From Bacteroidota bacterium (lineage in GTDB: Bacteria; Bacteroidota; Ignavibacteria; Ignavibacteriales; Melioribacteraceae), in contig JAEXUB010000248.1 of NCBI GenBank assembly GCA_023453125.1, positions 1-42,134 of the forward strand: a stretch of 42,134 bases of DNA, read 5' to 3'. This document shows positions 1-7,143 of the stretch, piece by piece. Numbering within the stretch: the stretch's first letter is position 1; each line of letters begins with the position of its first letter. The notes below the pieces were generated by a model, which was not told where the DNA came from, made no database searches, and saw only the letters and a program-made list of their open reading frames with translations. The position numbers and the translations under genes were made by a program.

Positions 1-858
1 GATGCAAAAGGAAAGATTACGGGGTTTTTTCATATCCCGGCACGAAACTGCGGGCTGATAAAAGAGGGGGAACAGTTAAAGCTGGTTCAGGAAATTGAAG
101 GGGAGAGGAGTGAATTCCTTCCTTTCGGAAGCGCCGTGGAGGGATTCAGCGAATATATTATGCTTAAAAGCTATCATCCGAAATCCCTGTATTATGGTAT
201 TCCCGATTATATTGCGGCAATGGCGGCTATAGTTCTTGACCGCTCTGCAGTCAAGTTCAATATAAAGAGGTTCGACAATAATTTGGTGATGGAGCATATT
301 ATTACTGTTGTGGGGGCATCTTTTGGAAGCAATGCGCGAAGGGACATAAAGGAGTTTTTTACCAATAATTTTCTGGGGCTCGATAATGCAGGGAAATCCC
401 TGCTCCTCGAAGTGGATGCAAGAAACAGGAATGAAGTATCTATTGATGTTCACAAAGTTTCTGCGGAAATAAAGGAAGGCTCATTTCTTGAATTAAGAAA
501 GGATCTTAAAGAAGAGATTCTTGCGGCTCACGGGGTTCCTCCCCGTCTTGCGGGAATTGCTTCTCCAGGTCAGCTTGGTGCCGGCGCTGAAGTAAAAGAA
601 CAGCTCAGGATGTTCAGGGATATTATTATAAAACCGCGCCAGAAAGAGATTGAGTTTATATTTAATAATATGATACTAAAGCAGCTCTTTCCGGATAATA
701 AGGAATGGAAAATTAAATTTGAGGCGTTCGATATATCGGATGCGGTTGAAGATGCAAAATTTTATGAAACAATTATGAATATACAGGATAGCGAAGGAAA
801 GAAAGTTCTCTCTTCCGCTGAAATTAGAGAAGAACTGGGATATGAACCGGTGAAATAA
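1..858 (+). CDS. Phage portal protein, C-terminal part (5' end outside window)
   Basis: The reading frame is open from the first base of the window to the TAA at 856-858, so about 285 C-terminal residues are visible and the start lies upstream. The block EILAAHGVPPRLAGI followed by a Gly-rich stretch and an acidic/aromatic helix (EVKEQLRMFRDIIIKPRQKEIE) is typical of the PBSX/P2-Q/HK97-type portal family, in which the ring-forming portal gates DNA entry at one capsid vertex. Its position just ahead of protease and capsid genes fits. The gene ends with a strong hairpin terminator, so transcription of the downstream head genes probably restarts after the antisense Kelch gene. The family call is good; the exact portal subfamily is not certain. 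Confidence 0.88.
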   Translation, partial: DAKGKITGFFHIPARNCGLIKEGEQLKLVQEIEGERSEFLPFGSAVEGFSEYIMLKSYHPKSLYYGIPDYIAAMAAIVLDRSAVKFNIKRFDNNLVMEHIITVVGASFGSNARRDIKEFFTNNFLGLDNAGKSLLLEVDARNRNEVSIDVHKVSAEIKEGSFLELRKDLKEEILAAHGVPPRLAGIASPGQLGAGAEVKEQLRMFRDIIIKPRQKEIEFIFNNMILKQLFPDNKEWKIKFEAFDISDAVEDAKFYETIMNIQDSEGKKVLSSAEIREELGYEPVK

Positions 859-868
859 ATCAGAATGG

Positions 869-899
869 AAAAAAAAGAGGGGCGTGCCCCTCTTTTTTT
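869..899. terminator. Bidirectional intrinsic terminator
   Basis: A perfect 12-bp stem (871-882 with 887-898) and a 4-base loop CGTG has GAGGGG/CCCCTC at its core, flanked by A6 on the left and T7 on the right. It can act in both directions, ending the portal gene on the plus strand and the Kelch gene on the minus strand. Confidence 0.9.
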
Positions 900-914
900 A
901 TATAGAGACAATAA

Positions 915-1910
915 TCAGTCTTTCAAATATTTTGATATATCGGCACACTGAGTTGAAGAGATTACAGATCTTCTGTCGTCAGAATCGTTACCGCCGAACA
1001 CATAAAGAGTAGTGCCTATAACTTCGGCACCGGCAAACCTTCTCCCCTGCATATTCGATTTAAATGTTTTGAATGATTTGGTTTTCGTATCGAAAGCAGC
1101 AAGGAAATTTACATTTGTATAATTCCCGACTATCCATATGTTTCTTCCGTCGCTGGCCAATGCGTGGGCAGAAACACCAACGGGCATTTCCATAACGAGG
1201 GACCATTTTTCGGTCTTGAAATCGTATGCATGGATGGTTTTGAATCCCGATGTCCCGTTATCATAACCGCCGATTGTATACAGAACGCCGTCCACTATTT
1301 TTCCTTCTACGCGTTTCGATTCGGGCATTTCATCCAGTTCTTCCCAATCATCCTTTTCCGGATCATATTCATAGAATCTGTCTGAATATCCCATCGGATT
1401 CCATCCGCCGAAGAAGTATATTTTATTATTCCATACCGCGCTTCCGGCATTGCTTACCGGATATGGATTGCTTTCGGTAATTGATACTGTATTTGTATTG
1501 AGATCAATTATTTCGATTACGTCTGTCATTTTTATTTTTGTAGAACGGGATGCATAAAGCTGACGTGACGGATTAAATGTATTTGTCGGCGAGTACTCTC
1601 CGTTGAATATATATAATTTATTCAATGATGGAACATACTCAATATTATGTTCGCTTCTTGCTACAAGTCCCTGTCCAATTATTTTCCAGGTATCGTCTGC
1701 CGGATTATATGTCTCAATCGCGTCAATATTTCCCTTAAAGGAATAAGTCTGTCCGCCCGATTTATAAATAAACTTTCCGTTTGTGGTGTTAGCCATATTG
1801 TACGATTCGAAGTTCGAATTGGAAAGCTGTGAGAATTTAATTTCTTCCTGTGCGTTTACTAATGTTGAAGCCAAGAAAAGAATAATGAATAGAGAATAGA
1901 TTTTTTTCAT
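915..1910 (-). CDS. Secreted Kelch-repeat protein, probable prophage moron
   Basis: The 331-residue protein starts with a Sec signal peptide (MKKIYSLFIILFLAS...NAQ, cleavage near residue 20). It is followed by about five to six Kelch-type blades, recognisable by a hydrophobic strand plus Gly-Gly (IYFFGGW, LYTIGGY, LYVFGGN) and by the Tyr/Trp pair in YDPEKDDWEEL and YDFKTEKWSLV. This predicts a beta-propeller exported to the periplasm or cell surface. It lies antisense to the phage head genes, between portal and protease, and has its own terminator. Kelch propellers are not known virion parts, so a lysogenic-conversion (moron) cargo gene is the simplest reading. The actual ligand or function cannot be told from sequence; some sialate epimerases (NanM) are Kelch proteins, but no specific similarity can be claimed. 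Confidence 0.8.
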   Translation of the reverse strand: MKKIYSLFIILFLASTLVNAQEEIKFSQLSNSNFESYNMANTTNGKFIYKSGGQTYSFKGNIDAIETYNPADDTWKIIGQGLVARSEHNIEYVPSLNKLYIFNGEYSPTNTFNPSRQLYASRSTKIKMTDVIEIIDLNTNTVSITESNPYPVSNAGSAVWNNKIYFFGGWNPMGYSDRFYEYDPEKDDWEELDEMPESKRVEGKIVDGVLYTIGGYDNGTSGFKTIHAYDFKTEKWSLVMEMPVGVSAHALASDGRNIWIVGNYTNVNFLAAFDTKTKSFKTFKSNMQGRRFAGAEVIGTTLYVFGGNDSDDRRSVISSTQCADISKYLKD

Positions 1911-2202
1911 CTTTTTACCATAAATTATTAATTAACAAGGCTAAATAACCTAAAGTAGAACAAAAATCAATAGACAAAAAGGAATTATATATTCTCTCCG
2001 ATTAGGTAATTACCTCCTATCCTAACTCAATATATTATAATGGTTTAGCAGATAATGTCAGCTCTGCGGTCTGAGGCATATTTTAAAAAGCGGGGAAAGT
2101 AGAAGCTTTGTTTCTTTAAAAATCAACCTGAAATAATTCAGGGTGACAAACTTGTGCGCCGGGATTACATTGCACCCGTAAATTAAAAAACTCGGAAAGG
2201 AG
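1911..2202. other. Intergenic region between Kelch gene and head protease
   Basis: This 292-base AT-rich gap separates the divergent Kelch gene and the protease gene and should hold promoters for both. It contains a 12-bp perfect palindrome AGGTAATTACCT (2004-2015), a possible operator, and a small hairpin CCTGAA-ataa-TTCAGG around 2128-2145. A good ribosome binding site (GGAAAGGAG) sits just before the protease ATG at 2203. No credible ORF is seen. Phages of this layout often carry a minor head protein gene at this position, and none is present here. Confidence 0.5.
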
Positions 2203-2913
2203 ATGAACTTGAGAAGGTTAAAGAAAATTGATGTTAATTTTATTTCTCTGGTCGATAAAGGGGCCAACAGAAAGAAATTAATATTCAAAAGAGAAGGGGC
2301 CGGGGAATTTGCATTTGAGAAATTCCTGAATATCAAAAAGCAGGATATAGAGGAGAGAATGATATTCTGCATCGTATATTCCCCGGAAGAACCGGATACG
2401 CAGGGGGATTGCGCTTCTGCCGATGTTATAAAAGAAGCTGCATATAATTTTATGCGCTCGGCCAGGACAAATAATGTAGATAAACAGCACGATTTTGTAC
2501 CCGATGAAGGATTTGTTGCAGAAAGCTGGATTGTAAAGGAAAATGACTTTGTCTTTCCGGAAGAAGCTCAGGGAAGCTGGGCCGTGGGAATCAAAGTGGA
2601 AAATGACGATACCTGGGAATTAATTAAATCGGGGAGCATTACAGGTATTTCTTTGGCAGGTCTTGCCGTAACCGAAGAGATAACAAAGCAGGAGGAGGCC
2701 CCTCCCGGGGAAGAAAAGTCAGAACCCGCAAATATAATTCTGCATTCAATTCAATTACTCAGCGGAAAATTGGATGAGGCTCTGGCCGGACTGAATAAAA
2801 AGGAAGAATGTATGGAAGAGAGATTAAGCATTCTCGAAAAGGATATGCCATTCAGCAGGCAGGTGCACAGGGAAATTCAACAGCGGAAAGAATCAATTAA
2901 AATCTGGACATAA
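2203..2913 (+). CDS. XkdF-like prohead maturation protease
   Basis: The protein has 236 residues and starts at an ATG behind GGAAAGGAG. The N-terminal block (IDVNFISLVDKGANRKKLIFKR), then IVYSPEEPDTQGD, and VDKQHDFVPDEGFVAESWIV are hallmarks of the putative phage serine protease XkdF family (Peptidase_S78_2), which processes scaffold and capsid during head maturation. His in KQHDF and Ser in the GSITGISLAG segment are candidate catalytic residues. The last 70 residues (helical, Lys/Glu-rich, about 165-236) could act as a scaffold-like tail. Its place immediately before the capsid gene supports the role. The peptidase activity is inferred from family and context. Confidence 0.85.
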   Translation: MNLRRLKKIDVNFISLVDKGANRKKLIFKREGAGEFAFEKFLNIKKQDIEERMIFCIVYSPEEPDTQGDCASADVIKEAAYNFMRSARTNNVDKQHDFVPDEGFVAESWIVKENDFVFPEEAQGSWAVGIKVENDDTWELIKSGSITGISLAGLAVTEEITKQEEAPPGEEKSEPANIILHSIQLLSGKLDEALAGLNKKEECMEERLSILEKDMPFSRQVHREIQQRKESIKIWT

Positions 2914-2940
2914 TCAATCACATTAACAGGAGAAATAAAA

Positions 2941-3849
2941 GTGAAACAGGAAGAAGTCTTGGAGTTATTATCCAAATCGTTAATCACAACGGCAACAGGG
3001 GGACAGCTTTCAACCGAGCAGGCCGAAAAATTCATTGATACCGTTGTAGCACAGGATCAGTTCCTGCAGAAAATTCAGACAGTTACTATGTCTGCAAAAA
3101 CATATCAGTTAAATACTGTAGGGCTTGCCGGCCGGGTAATGCGCAAGGCGGCAGAAGGGACTGATCCCGGATTTGCGCAGTCAATTTCAATAACACCAAA
3201 ATCGCTTATTTCGCAGGAGGTTATACTCCCCTACGATATTACTTTCTCATTCCTTGAGGAGAATATTCAGAAAGAGAATGCGGAAGAGCTTATTAACCAG
3301 GTATTTGCAAAGGCATTTAAGAATGACCTGCTGGACCTCGCATTCAACGGGGATGAATCGAACGCCGATCCATTCATTCAGATAAATGACGGTTATATTA
3401 AGCTGATGGCTGCCGATGCAAGCGTGGCAAAATATACCATTCCGGCGGGGCAGGAATACAAAACTACATTCAAGGAAATCCTCAGCCACCTTCCTAATAA
3501 GTGGAAGAACAATCCCGCCGAGCTTTGCCTGCTTGTTTCCCCGACGGCAGAAGAAGAATACCGTTCAGAGCTTGCGGAAAGAAATACGGCGCTTGGCGAC
3601 ACAATGATAACAGAATTCAGGCGTTCGCAATACTGCGGAATAGATATCATACCAATTCCTTTCATGCCGGCGGCGGAAGAAAAAATTATTCTTACCAAAT
3701 ACCAGAATCTTGCCGCAGGACTCGGAAGAGATATCAGGATCGGCAAACAGATTCAGGAAAGAAAAAGGATTATTGAATACACAATTACGGCTAAGGTGGA
3801 TTTTAATTACGTAGCCGGTGATATGGTGGTGCTCGGTTCAAGAGCATAG
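2941..3849 (+). CDS. Major capsid protein
   Basis: The protein has 302 residues with a GTG start behind AGGAGA (2930-2935), 27 bases after the protease. The N-terminal helix, then QFLQKIQTVTMSAKTYQLN, a long beta segment with SISITPKSLISQEVILPYDI, and DLLDLAFNGDE before a central domain resemble HK97-fold capsids of P2/PBSX-related phages. The C-terminal strand (EYTITAKVDFNYVAGDMVVLGS) looks like the closing beta strand of the A-domain/P-domain. No extended N-terminal delta domain is present, so scaffolding would have to come from elsewhere, for instance the protease tail. It is followed by a hairpin that may lower expression of the downstream genes relative to capsid. Confidence 0.85.
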   Translation: MKQEEVLELLSKSLITTATGGQLSTEQAEKFIDTVVAQDQFLQKIQTVTMSAKTYQLNTVGLAGRVMRKAAEGTDPGFAQSISITPKSLISQEVILPYDITFSFLEENIQKENAEELINQVFAKAFKNDLLDLAFNGDESNADPFIQINDGYIKLMAADASVAKYTIPAGQEYKTTFKEILSHLPNKWKNNPAELCLLVSPTAEEEYRSELAERNTALGDTMITEFRRSQYCGIDIIPIPFMPAAEEKIILTKYQNLAAGLGRDIRIGKQIQERKRIIEYTITAKVDFNYVAGDMVVLGSRA

Positions 3850-3862
3850 ATTGAATTATATG

Positions 3863-3884
3863 CCGGGGTGTACAAACGCCCCGG
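3863..3884 (+). terminator. Hairpin after capsid gene, possible partial terminator
   Basis: CCGGGGTG (3863-3870) pairs with CGCCCCGG (3877-3884), with one G-U pair and loop TACAAA. It is followed by AATTTATT rather than a pure T run. It sits 14 bases after the capsid stop and could attenuate transcription or protect the capsid mRNA 3' end. Confidence 0.5.
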
Positions 3885-3903
3885 AATTTATTAAAGGTGA
3901 TAT

Positions 3904-4344
3904 ATGTCATTTATATCGTTTGATGATTTGCGTTATGAAGCGAATCTCGGCAGGCAGACCGACCCGGCAATTCTTATCCCTCATATTGAATCGGCAGAAA
4001 TTGAATTAAAAAAAATATTGGGCCCGGTCCGGTATGATGAAATAGAGATGATGAGGGACTCAACTGACACCGGAGAAAGAAGGGTGTTCGATGAAGTTAA
4101 AAAAGGGGCAGTTTATCTGGCAATGTCTTACGCAGTCAACCCGCTTAATACTGAAACGCAGGGAAACGGAATATTAAAGATAAAAGGGTGGGATGAATCG
4201 CGTAGCGAATTAATGAGCCAGTCCGAAATTGCAGGACTGAGAAAATACTTGAGGGATACTGCGCTACTTTTTATTGAACCGCATATTGATAAGCCTGATG
4301 ACGGAAGTTTTGATGCCGGCGGATTCAAAATGGAGGCGCTTTGA
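3904..4344 (+). CDS. Probable head-tail connector / head completion protein
   Basis: The 146-residue protein starts at an ATG behind AAAGGTG. It is mostly helical and acidic, with an N-terminal ISFDDLRYEANLGR, a helix IPHIESAEIELKKILGPVRYDEI, and a second helical half. Size, helical content and the place right after the capsid match phage connector (gp6/gp15-like) adaptor proteins. No family was recognised with certainty, so this is a positional call. The stop overlaps the TTG start of the next small gene by four bases (TTGA). Confidence 0.55.
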   Translation: MSFISFDDLRYEANLGRQTDPAILIPHIESAEIELKKILGPVRYDEIEMMRDSTDTGERRVFDEVKKGAVYLAMSYAVNPLNTETQGNGILKIKGWDESRSELMSQSEIAGLRKYLRDTALLFIEPHIDKPDDGSFDAGGFKMEAL

Positions 4345-4520
4345 AAAGAGATTTGCTTGGTTCAATTAAAGATTTTGTATGCCGTTACACAAGAATGGAA
4401 AGAGAATCCGAAAAAATGAAGCGCATTGTTGCCAAAAAGATTAAATGGCGGGAAAAGCGGCTTCAATTTGATGAAAAGAAGAAACTGATTGAGTCAAAAC
4501 AGAACCGGATGGGTTATTAA
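4341..4520 (+). CDS. Small basic phage protein (59 residues, TTG start)
   Basis: A TTG at 4341 overlaps the preceding stop (TTGA) and has a good ribosome binding site TGGAGG (4331-4336). It opens a 59-codon frame ending with TAA at 4518-4520, one base before the next gene. The product is very Lys/Arg/Glu-rich and predicted helical (MKRDLLGSIKDFVCRYTRME...), with basic clusters such as KRIVAKKIKWREKR. It fills an otherwise unexplained 177-base gap in a tightly packed operon, which supports it being real. Function is unknown; a DNA- or capsid-vertex-binding role is possible. Confidence 0.6.
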   Translation: MKRDLLGSIKDFVCRYTRMERESEKMKRIVAKKIKWREKRLQFDEKKKLIESKQNRMGY

Positions 4521-4521
4521 A

Positions 4522-4950
4522 ATGAATATTTACGGAACAACGGAAGAAATTAAAAAATATCTGATATCGGAAACTGTTAAATCCGGTTCAGGACTGAAAG
4601 GTTTTTCTGTTGAGGATAATCCATATATCCCTCTTGAGATCCGCGTGCCGTTTATACTCCTGGAGGGGATAGAATCTGCCGTTGCCGCAGGGGGGGACGG
4701 TTATCCCTGCGAGTATTTTCATTCGATTGAAGCTTCGGTAGTTGTGAGTGGCAGTGAAGAGAATATTCTGCAGTTTAGAATCAAAGCGGCAGAGGCAGCA
4801 GAGGAAGTAATAAGATTGCTGGCCGTGTTAAGGGATTACAGAATGAAAATAACACCGAAGGAAATGACAGCCGGCGAACTGATGATTGGAAGCCTGAAAT
4901 GCACAGGCATGAAAATAGTTTTCGAAGTTAGAACATTATTTACAGAATAG
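4522..4950 (+). CDS. Probable tail completion / neck protein
   Basis: The 142-residue protein starts at the ATG at 4522, one base after the preceding stop, so translational coupling is likely; an in-frame TTG at 4489 has no ribosome binding site and is less likely. The alternation of beta strands (PLEIRVPFILLEG, SIEASVVVSG) with a central helix (RIKAAEAAEEVIRLL) and the C-terminal strand KIVFEVRTLF resemble the compact alpha/beta fold of tail terminator or completion proteins (gpU/gp17-like). The position between connector and tail tube supports this. No specific family was recognised. Confidence 0.5.
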   Translation: MNIYGTTEEIKKYLISETVKSGSGLKGFSVEDNPYIPLEIRVPFILLEGIESAVAAGGDGYPCEYFHSIEASVVVSGSEENILQFRIKAAEAAEEVIRLLAVLRDYRMKITPKEMTAGELMIGSLKCTGMKIVFEVRTLFTE

Positions 4951-4964
4951 GAAAAGAGGAAAAT

Positions 4965-5912
4965 ATGAGCAGGGCAGGAATTAAACAGATTGTATTGTGC
5001 AGCCAGGGCACTCTTTCATCGTCGCCGGCTAATCCGGTTGCCCTTGGACTTAGAAATAACTGCATTATGGAGATTACTCCATTCAAAACAATTAAAGATT
5101 ACCGGGGAAGAGAGCTTCCGAATATGGATAATATTAAAATTGAGGCTGAAAGCCTTCAGCCGAATATGCGTATGCTAAAAAAACTGATTGAATTCACAAA
5201 TAATGACTGTGATGCCCAGATTACGACTGCGCGACAAAACAGCGGGGGGGCAAGCGATGATGTTATCCGCCTTGAAGGGGCAAATTCGCCCGGACTGGAA
5301 TTCGAATTAATCTATACAGCAGAAAAAAGGAGCATTAAAATCGGAATCGAAAGAGCTTATCCAAAGGAAATTGCGGATTCACTGCTTTCTGTTTTCGATA
5401 CTCAGCAGGGGAGCATAATTCCGGGGCTTTCGAATACGGAGGGGATTGATTATTCCGCATACAGAATGCCGTATATATTAAGCCTTGAATCTCCTCCGGG
5501 AGAAAGCATCTGTTCCGCAAATGAGTTTGAATCGAGGAAGCTTTCAATTAAAACAAAGGGAAAGAAAAATACATTAAACTCATCAATGATTGATTATCTA
5601 ACCGTGACAATTGAGCTGGTAACCCGGAATGCTTCTGCTGCTAGGCTGATTGCACAGAGGACTAAAGGGATTAGTCCCTCTATTTTCTGGAAAGAATCGA
5701 ACGGCGGAATATTTTACGACGCATTTGAATTCGGCGCCGGCATTCTGGCTCAAAAATCGGAATTTAAAAACAGCGATGAAGAAAGGCTTATTAAAATAAT
5801 TTATTCGGCCGATATCCCTTTGTTCGATTTCGTGTTTGAATTCGGAACAGGAAAGGGAGGAGACGAATCTGATGCAGAGGGAATTAAAGGGGGAACTCTC
5901 AAAGCCGGGTAA
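4965..5912 (+). CDS. Probable major tail tube protein
   Basis: The 315-residue protein starts at an ATG behind GGAAAAGAGG. It is beta-rich, with a predicted N-terminal strand (IKQIVLCSQGTL) and repeated strand pairs such as DYLTVTIELVTRN and SADIPLFDFVFEFG. In tailed phages the gene between tail completion and the chaperone/tape measure genes is normally the tail tube subunit. The length is larger than a minimal tube protein (about 170-200 residues), so the middle (about 110-210) may be an inserted surface domain. No sheath gene is present, which favours a siphovirus. The call rests on position and predicted structure rather than on a recognised motif. Confidence 0.5.
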   Translation: MSRAGIKQIVLCSQGTLSSSPANPVALGLRNNCIMEITPFKTIKDYRGRELPNMDNIKIEAESLQPNMRMLKKLIEFTNNDCDAQITTARQNSGGASDDVIRLEGANSPGLEFELIYTAEKRSIKIGIERAYPKEIADSLLSVFDTQQGSIIPGLSNTEGIDYSAYRMPYILSLESPPGESICSANEFESRKLSIKTKGKKNTLNSSMIDYLTVTIELVTRNASAARLIAQRTKGISPSIFWKESNGGIFYDAFEFGAGILAQKSEFKNSDEERLIKIIYSADIPLFDFVFEFGTGKGGDESDAEGIKGGTLKAG

Positions 5913-5935
5913 AATTAACTTAAAGGAGAAAACAA

Positions 5936-6106
5936 ATGAAAAACTGGAAAACAACTATCGGCGGACTTCTGATGACGATTGGATTAGCGCTCTCACAATC
6001 GGAAGATCTTAAGTATTATGGACTAATACTGCAGGGTATTGGGGGCATTCTGCTCGGGTTTGCCGCCAAGGATTCCAATGTGACAGGGGGAACGGTAAAG
6101 CAATGA
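5936..6106 (+). CDS. Small membrane protein, holin-like
   Basis: The frame encodes 56 residues: an ATG behind AAAGGAGAA, then MKNWKTTIGGLLMTIGLALS, a short polar turn, a second hydrophobic helix (YGLILQGIGGILLGFAAKD) and NVTGGTVKQ. Proteins with the opening NWKTT, two short Gly-rich hydrophobic helices and an ending like AKDxNVTGG are frequent in Bacteroidota prophages next to lysis genes. This points to a small holin or holin-associated protein. Its stop overlaps the next start (ATGA), indicating co-translation. Confidence 0.6.
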   Translation: MKNWKTTIGGLLMTIGLALSQSEDLKYYGLILQGIGGILLGFAAKDSNVTGGTVKQ

Positions 6107-6576
6107 GCAACAGGCTACTGCTCGCAGTAATTGCGGCTGCTTTCATAGCCGGTGCGGTTTGCGGGGCTGCCATAAAATCCCTCTTCCCCGCAAAGCCGCA
6201 TTTAACGGCTGCCGATACAAAAACCGAAATCGTGATTAGAAAAATTCCGGTGACTATTAAAGAAACCAGGTATCTGCCCCTTTATTACCCATATCCGGAA
6301 CCGGCTCAGGAAAATGTTAACTTCAAAATTGCCGACTCGATAAAGGGGATAAGGGAAAATGTGGAGTTTTCTATAAATCATAAAATGGAGAAAGTAAAAG
6401 ATTCTATAGAGAGCGTGTGGGATATTTCACTCTTTCCTCTGGTGCAGGAATTTACCAGGGAAAAAATTGTCACCCAATTGAAAGAAATAAAAACACCTCT
6501 TCCATTTTACAGGGACGGGTGGTTCTGGGCAACATTCATAGCTGTTCCTCTTCTGGTGCTTGCAATTATATTTTAG
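6103..6576 (+). CDS. Two-pass membrane protein, possible spanin-like or lysis-cassette protein
   Basis: The 157-residue protein has one N-terminal hydrophobic helix (residues about 5-28, LLLAVIAAAFIAGAVCGAA) and a C-terminal one (about 137-157, FWATFIAVPLLVLAIIF). A periplasm-sized middle segment between them contains Pro-rich LPLYYPYPEP and a helical KMEKVKDSIESVW stretch. The single N-terminal anchor with a long exported helical part recalls i-spanins (Rz), but the C-terminal second anchor is not usual for that family. The ATGA overlap with the preceding holin-like gene and the AGGAGG at its end place it in a three-gene membrane cassette. Function is unproven. Confidence 0.5.
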   Translation: MSNRLLLAVIAAAFIAGAVCGAAIKSLFPAKPHLTAADTKTEIVIRKIPVTIKETRYLPLYYPYPEPAQENVNFKIADSIKGIRENVEFSINHKMEKVKDSIESVWDISLFPLVQEFTREKIVTQLKEIKTPLPFYRDGWFWATFIAVPLLVLAIIF

Positions 6577-6584
6577 GAGGATGA

Positions 6585-6806
6585 ATGCAGATTACAACCG
6601 AAATGCTCGTATTTATTTGTGTTATGATTAGTGCCGCACTGTCAATTATAATATATCTTAATTCCATTGACAAGAGAGTTACAGTATTGGAATCAAAAGG
6701 AATAAACAGGGACGAGTTCTATCAGAAAATTGAAGAATTAAAAGAGGCAATAACCTGCAAGATTGAATCGGAATTGGGGAAATGCAGAGAGAATAACTGT
6801 CTCTAA
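6585..6806 (+). CDS. Small membrane-anchored coiled-coil protein (XhlA-like?)
   Basis: The 73-residue protein has one N-terminal transmembrane helix (about 6-26, MLVFICVMISAALSIIIYL) and a charged coiled-coil tail (DKRVTVLESKGINRDEFYQKI). The start ATG at 6585 is preceded by AGGAGG (6575-6580). The TM-plus-coil organisation resembles XhlA-type holin-associated proteins, although in XhlA the coil comes first. It completes the membrane cassette that begins at 5936. Confidence 0.5.
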   Translation: MQITTEMLVFICVMISAALSIIIYLNSIDKRVTVLESKGINRDEFYQKIEELKEAITCKIESELGKCRENNCL

Positions 6807-6816
6807 CGGAGGACTT

Positions 6817-7143
6817 ATGCAGAAAAAGTATTATTCGATTGAAGGAGTTCAATTCAGCATTAAGGAAGATCTTACGCTTGAAGAGAATGAAGAAGTCAGA
6901 AGGCTGATAAGAAGTTTTTATTCGGGGGGAGGGAGAAGCGAGATGGAAAAATTCCTGGCTATTGTTCTTGAAACTCCGGACCGGAAATATGTTCAGGGCA
7001 AATTCAATTTTGGGAAGGCGAAGGAATCCGCTGTAACAGAAATAGTAAAGGATTTTTTTTTAAGGCGGATGAAATCTGCAAATATTACCGCTCTCTATTT
7101 CGAGAACTTAATGAAAGAGTACTCGCAGCCCTGGCCCGAATAG
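6817..7143 (+). CDS. Tail assembly chaperone, short (G-like) form
   Basis: The short form is 108 residues, starting at ATG 6817 behind CGGAGG (6807-6812). A TTG at 6763 would extend it into the preceding gene and has no ribosome binding site. The protein is small and charged, with MQKKYYSIEGVQFSIKEDLT and a helix EENEEVRRLIRSF. It lies directly before the tape measure gene, where phages place the G/GT-type chaperone that binds tape measure and recruits tube subunits. Residues 80-82 are encoded across the T9 run, and a -1 slip there would yield the long form. The zero frame adds 26 further codons and stops at the TAG 7141-7143. Confidence 0.7.
   Translation: MQKKYYSIEGVQFSIKEDLTLEENEEVRRLIRSFYSGGGRSEMEKFLAIVLETPDRKYVQGKFNFGKAKESAVTEIVKDFFLRRMKSANITALYFENLMKEYSQPWPE

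Noticed and set aside
915..2202. Kelch gene as cargo of an insertion sequence
   Set aside because: No transposase, no terminal inverted repeats and no target-site duplication were seen around it.
4489..4521. TTG start extending the tail completion gene by 11 residues
   Set aside because: No ribosome binding site; the ATG at 4522 directly after the preceding stop is better.
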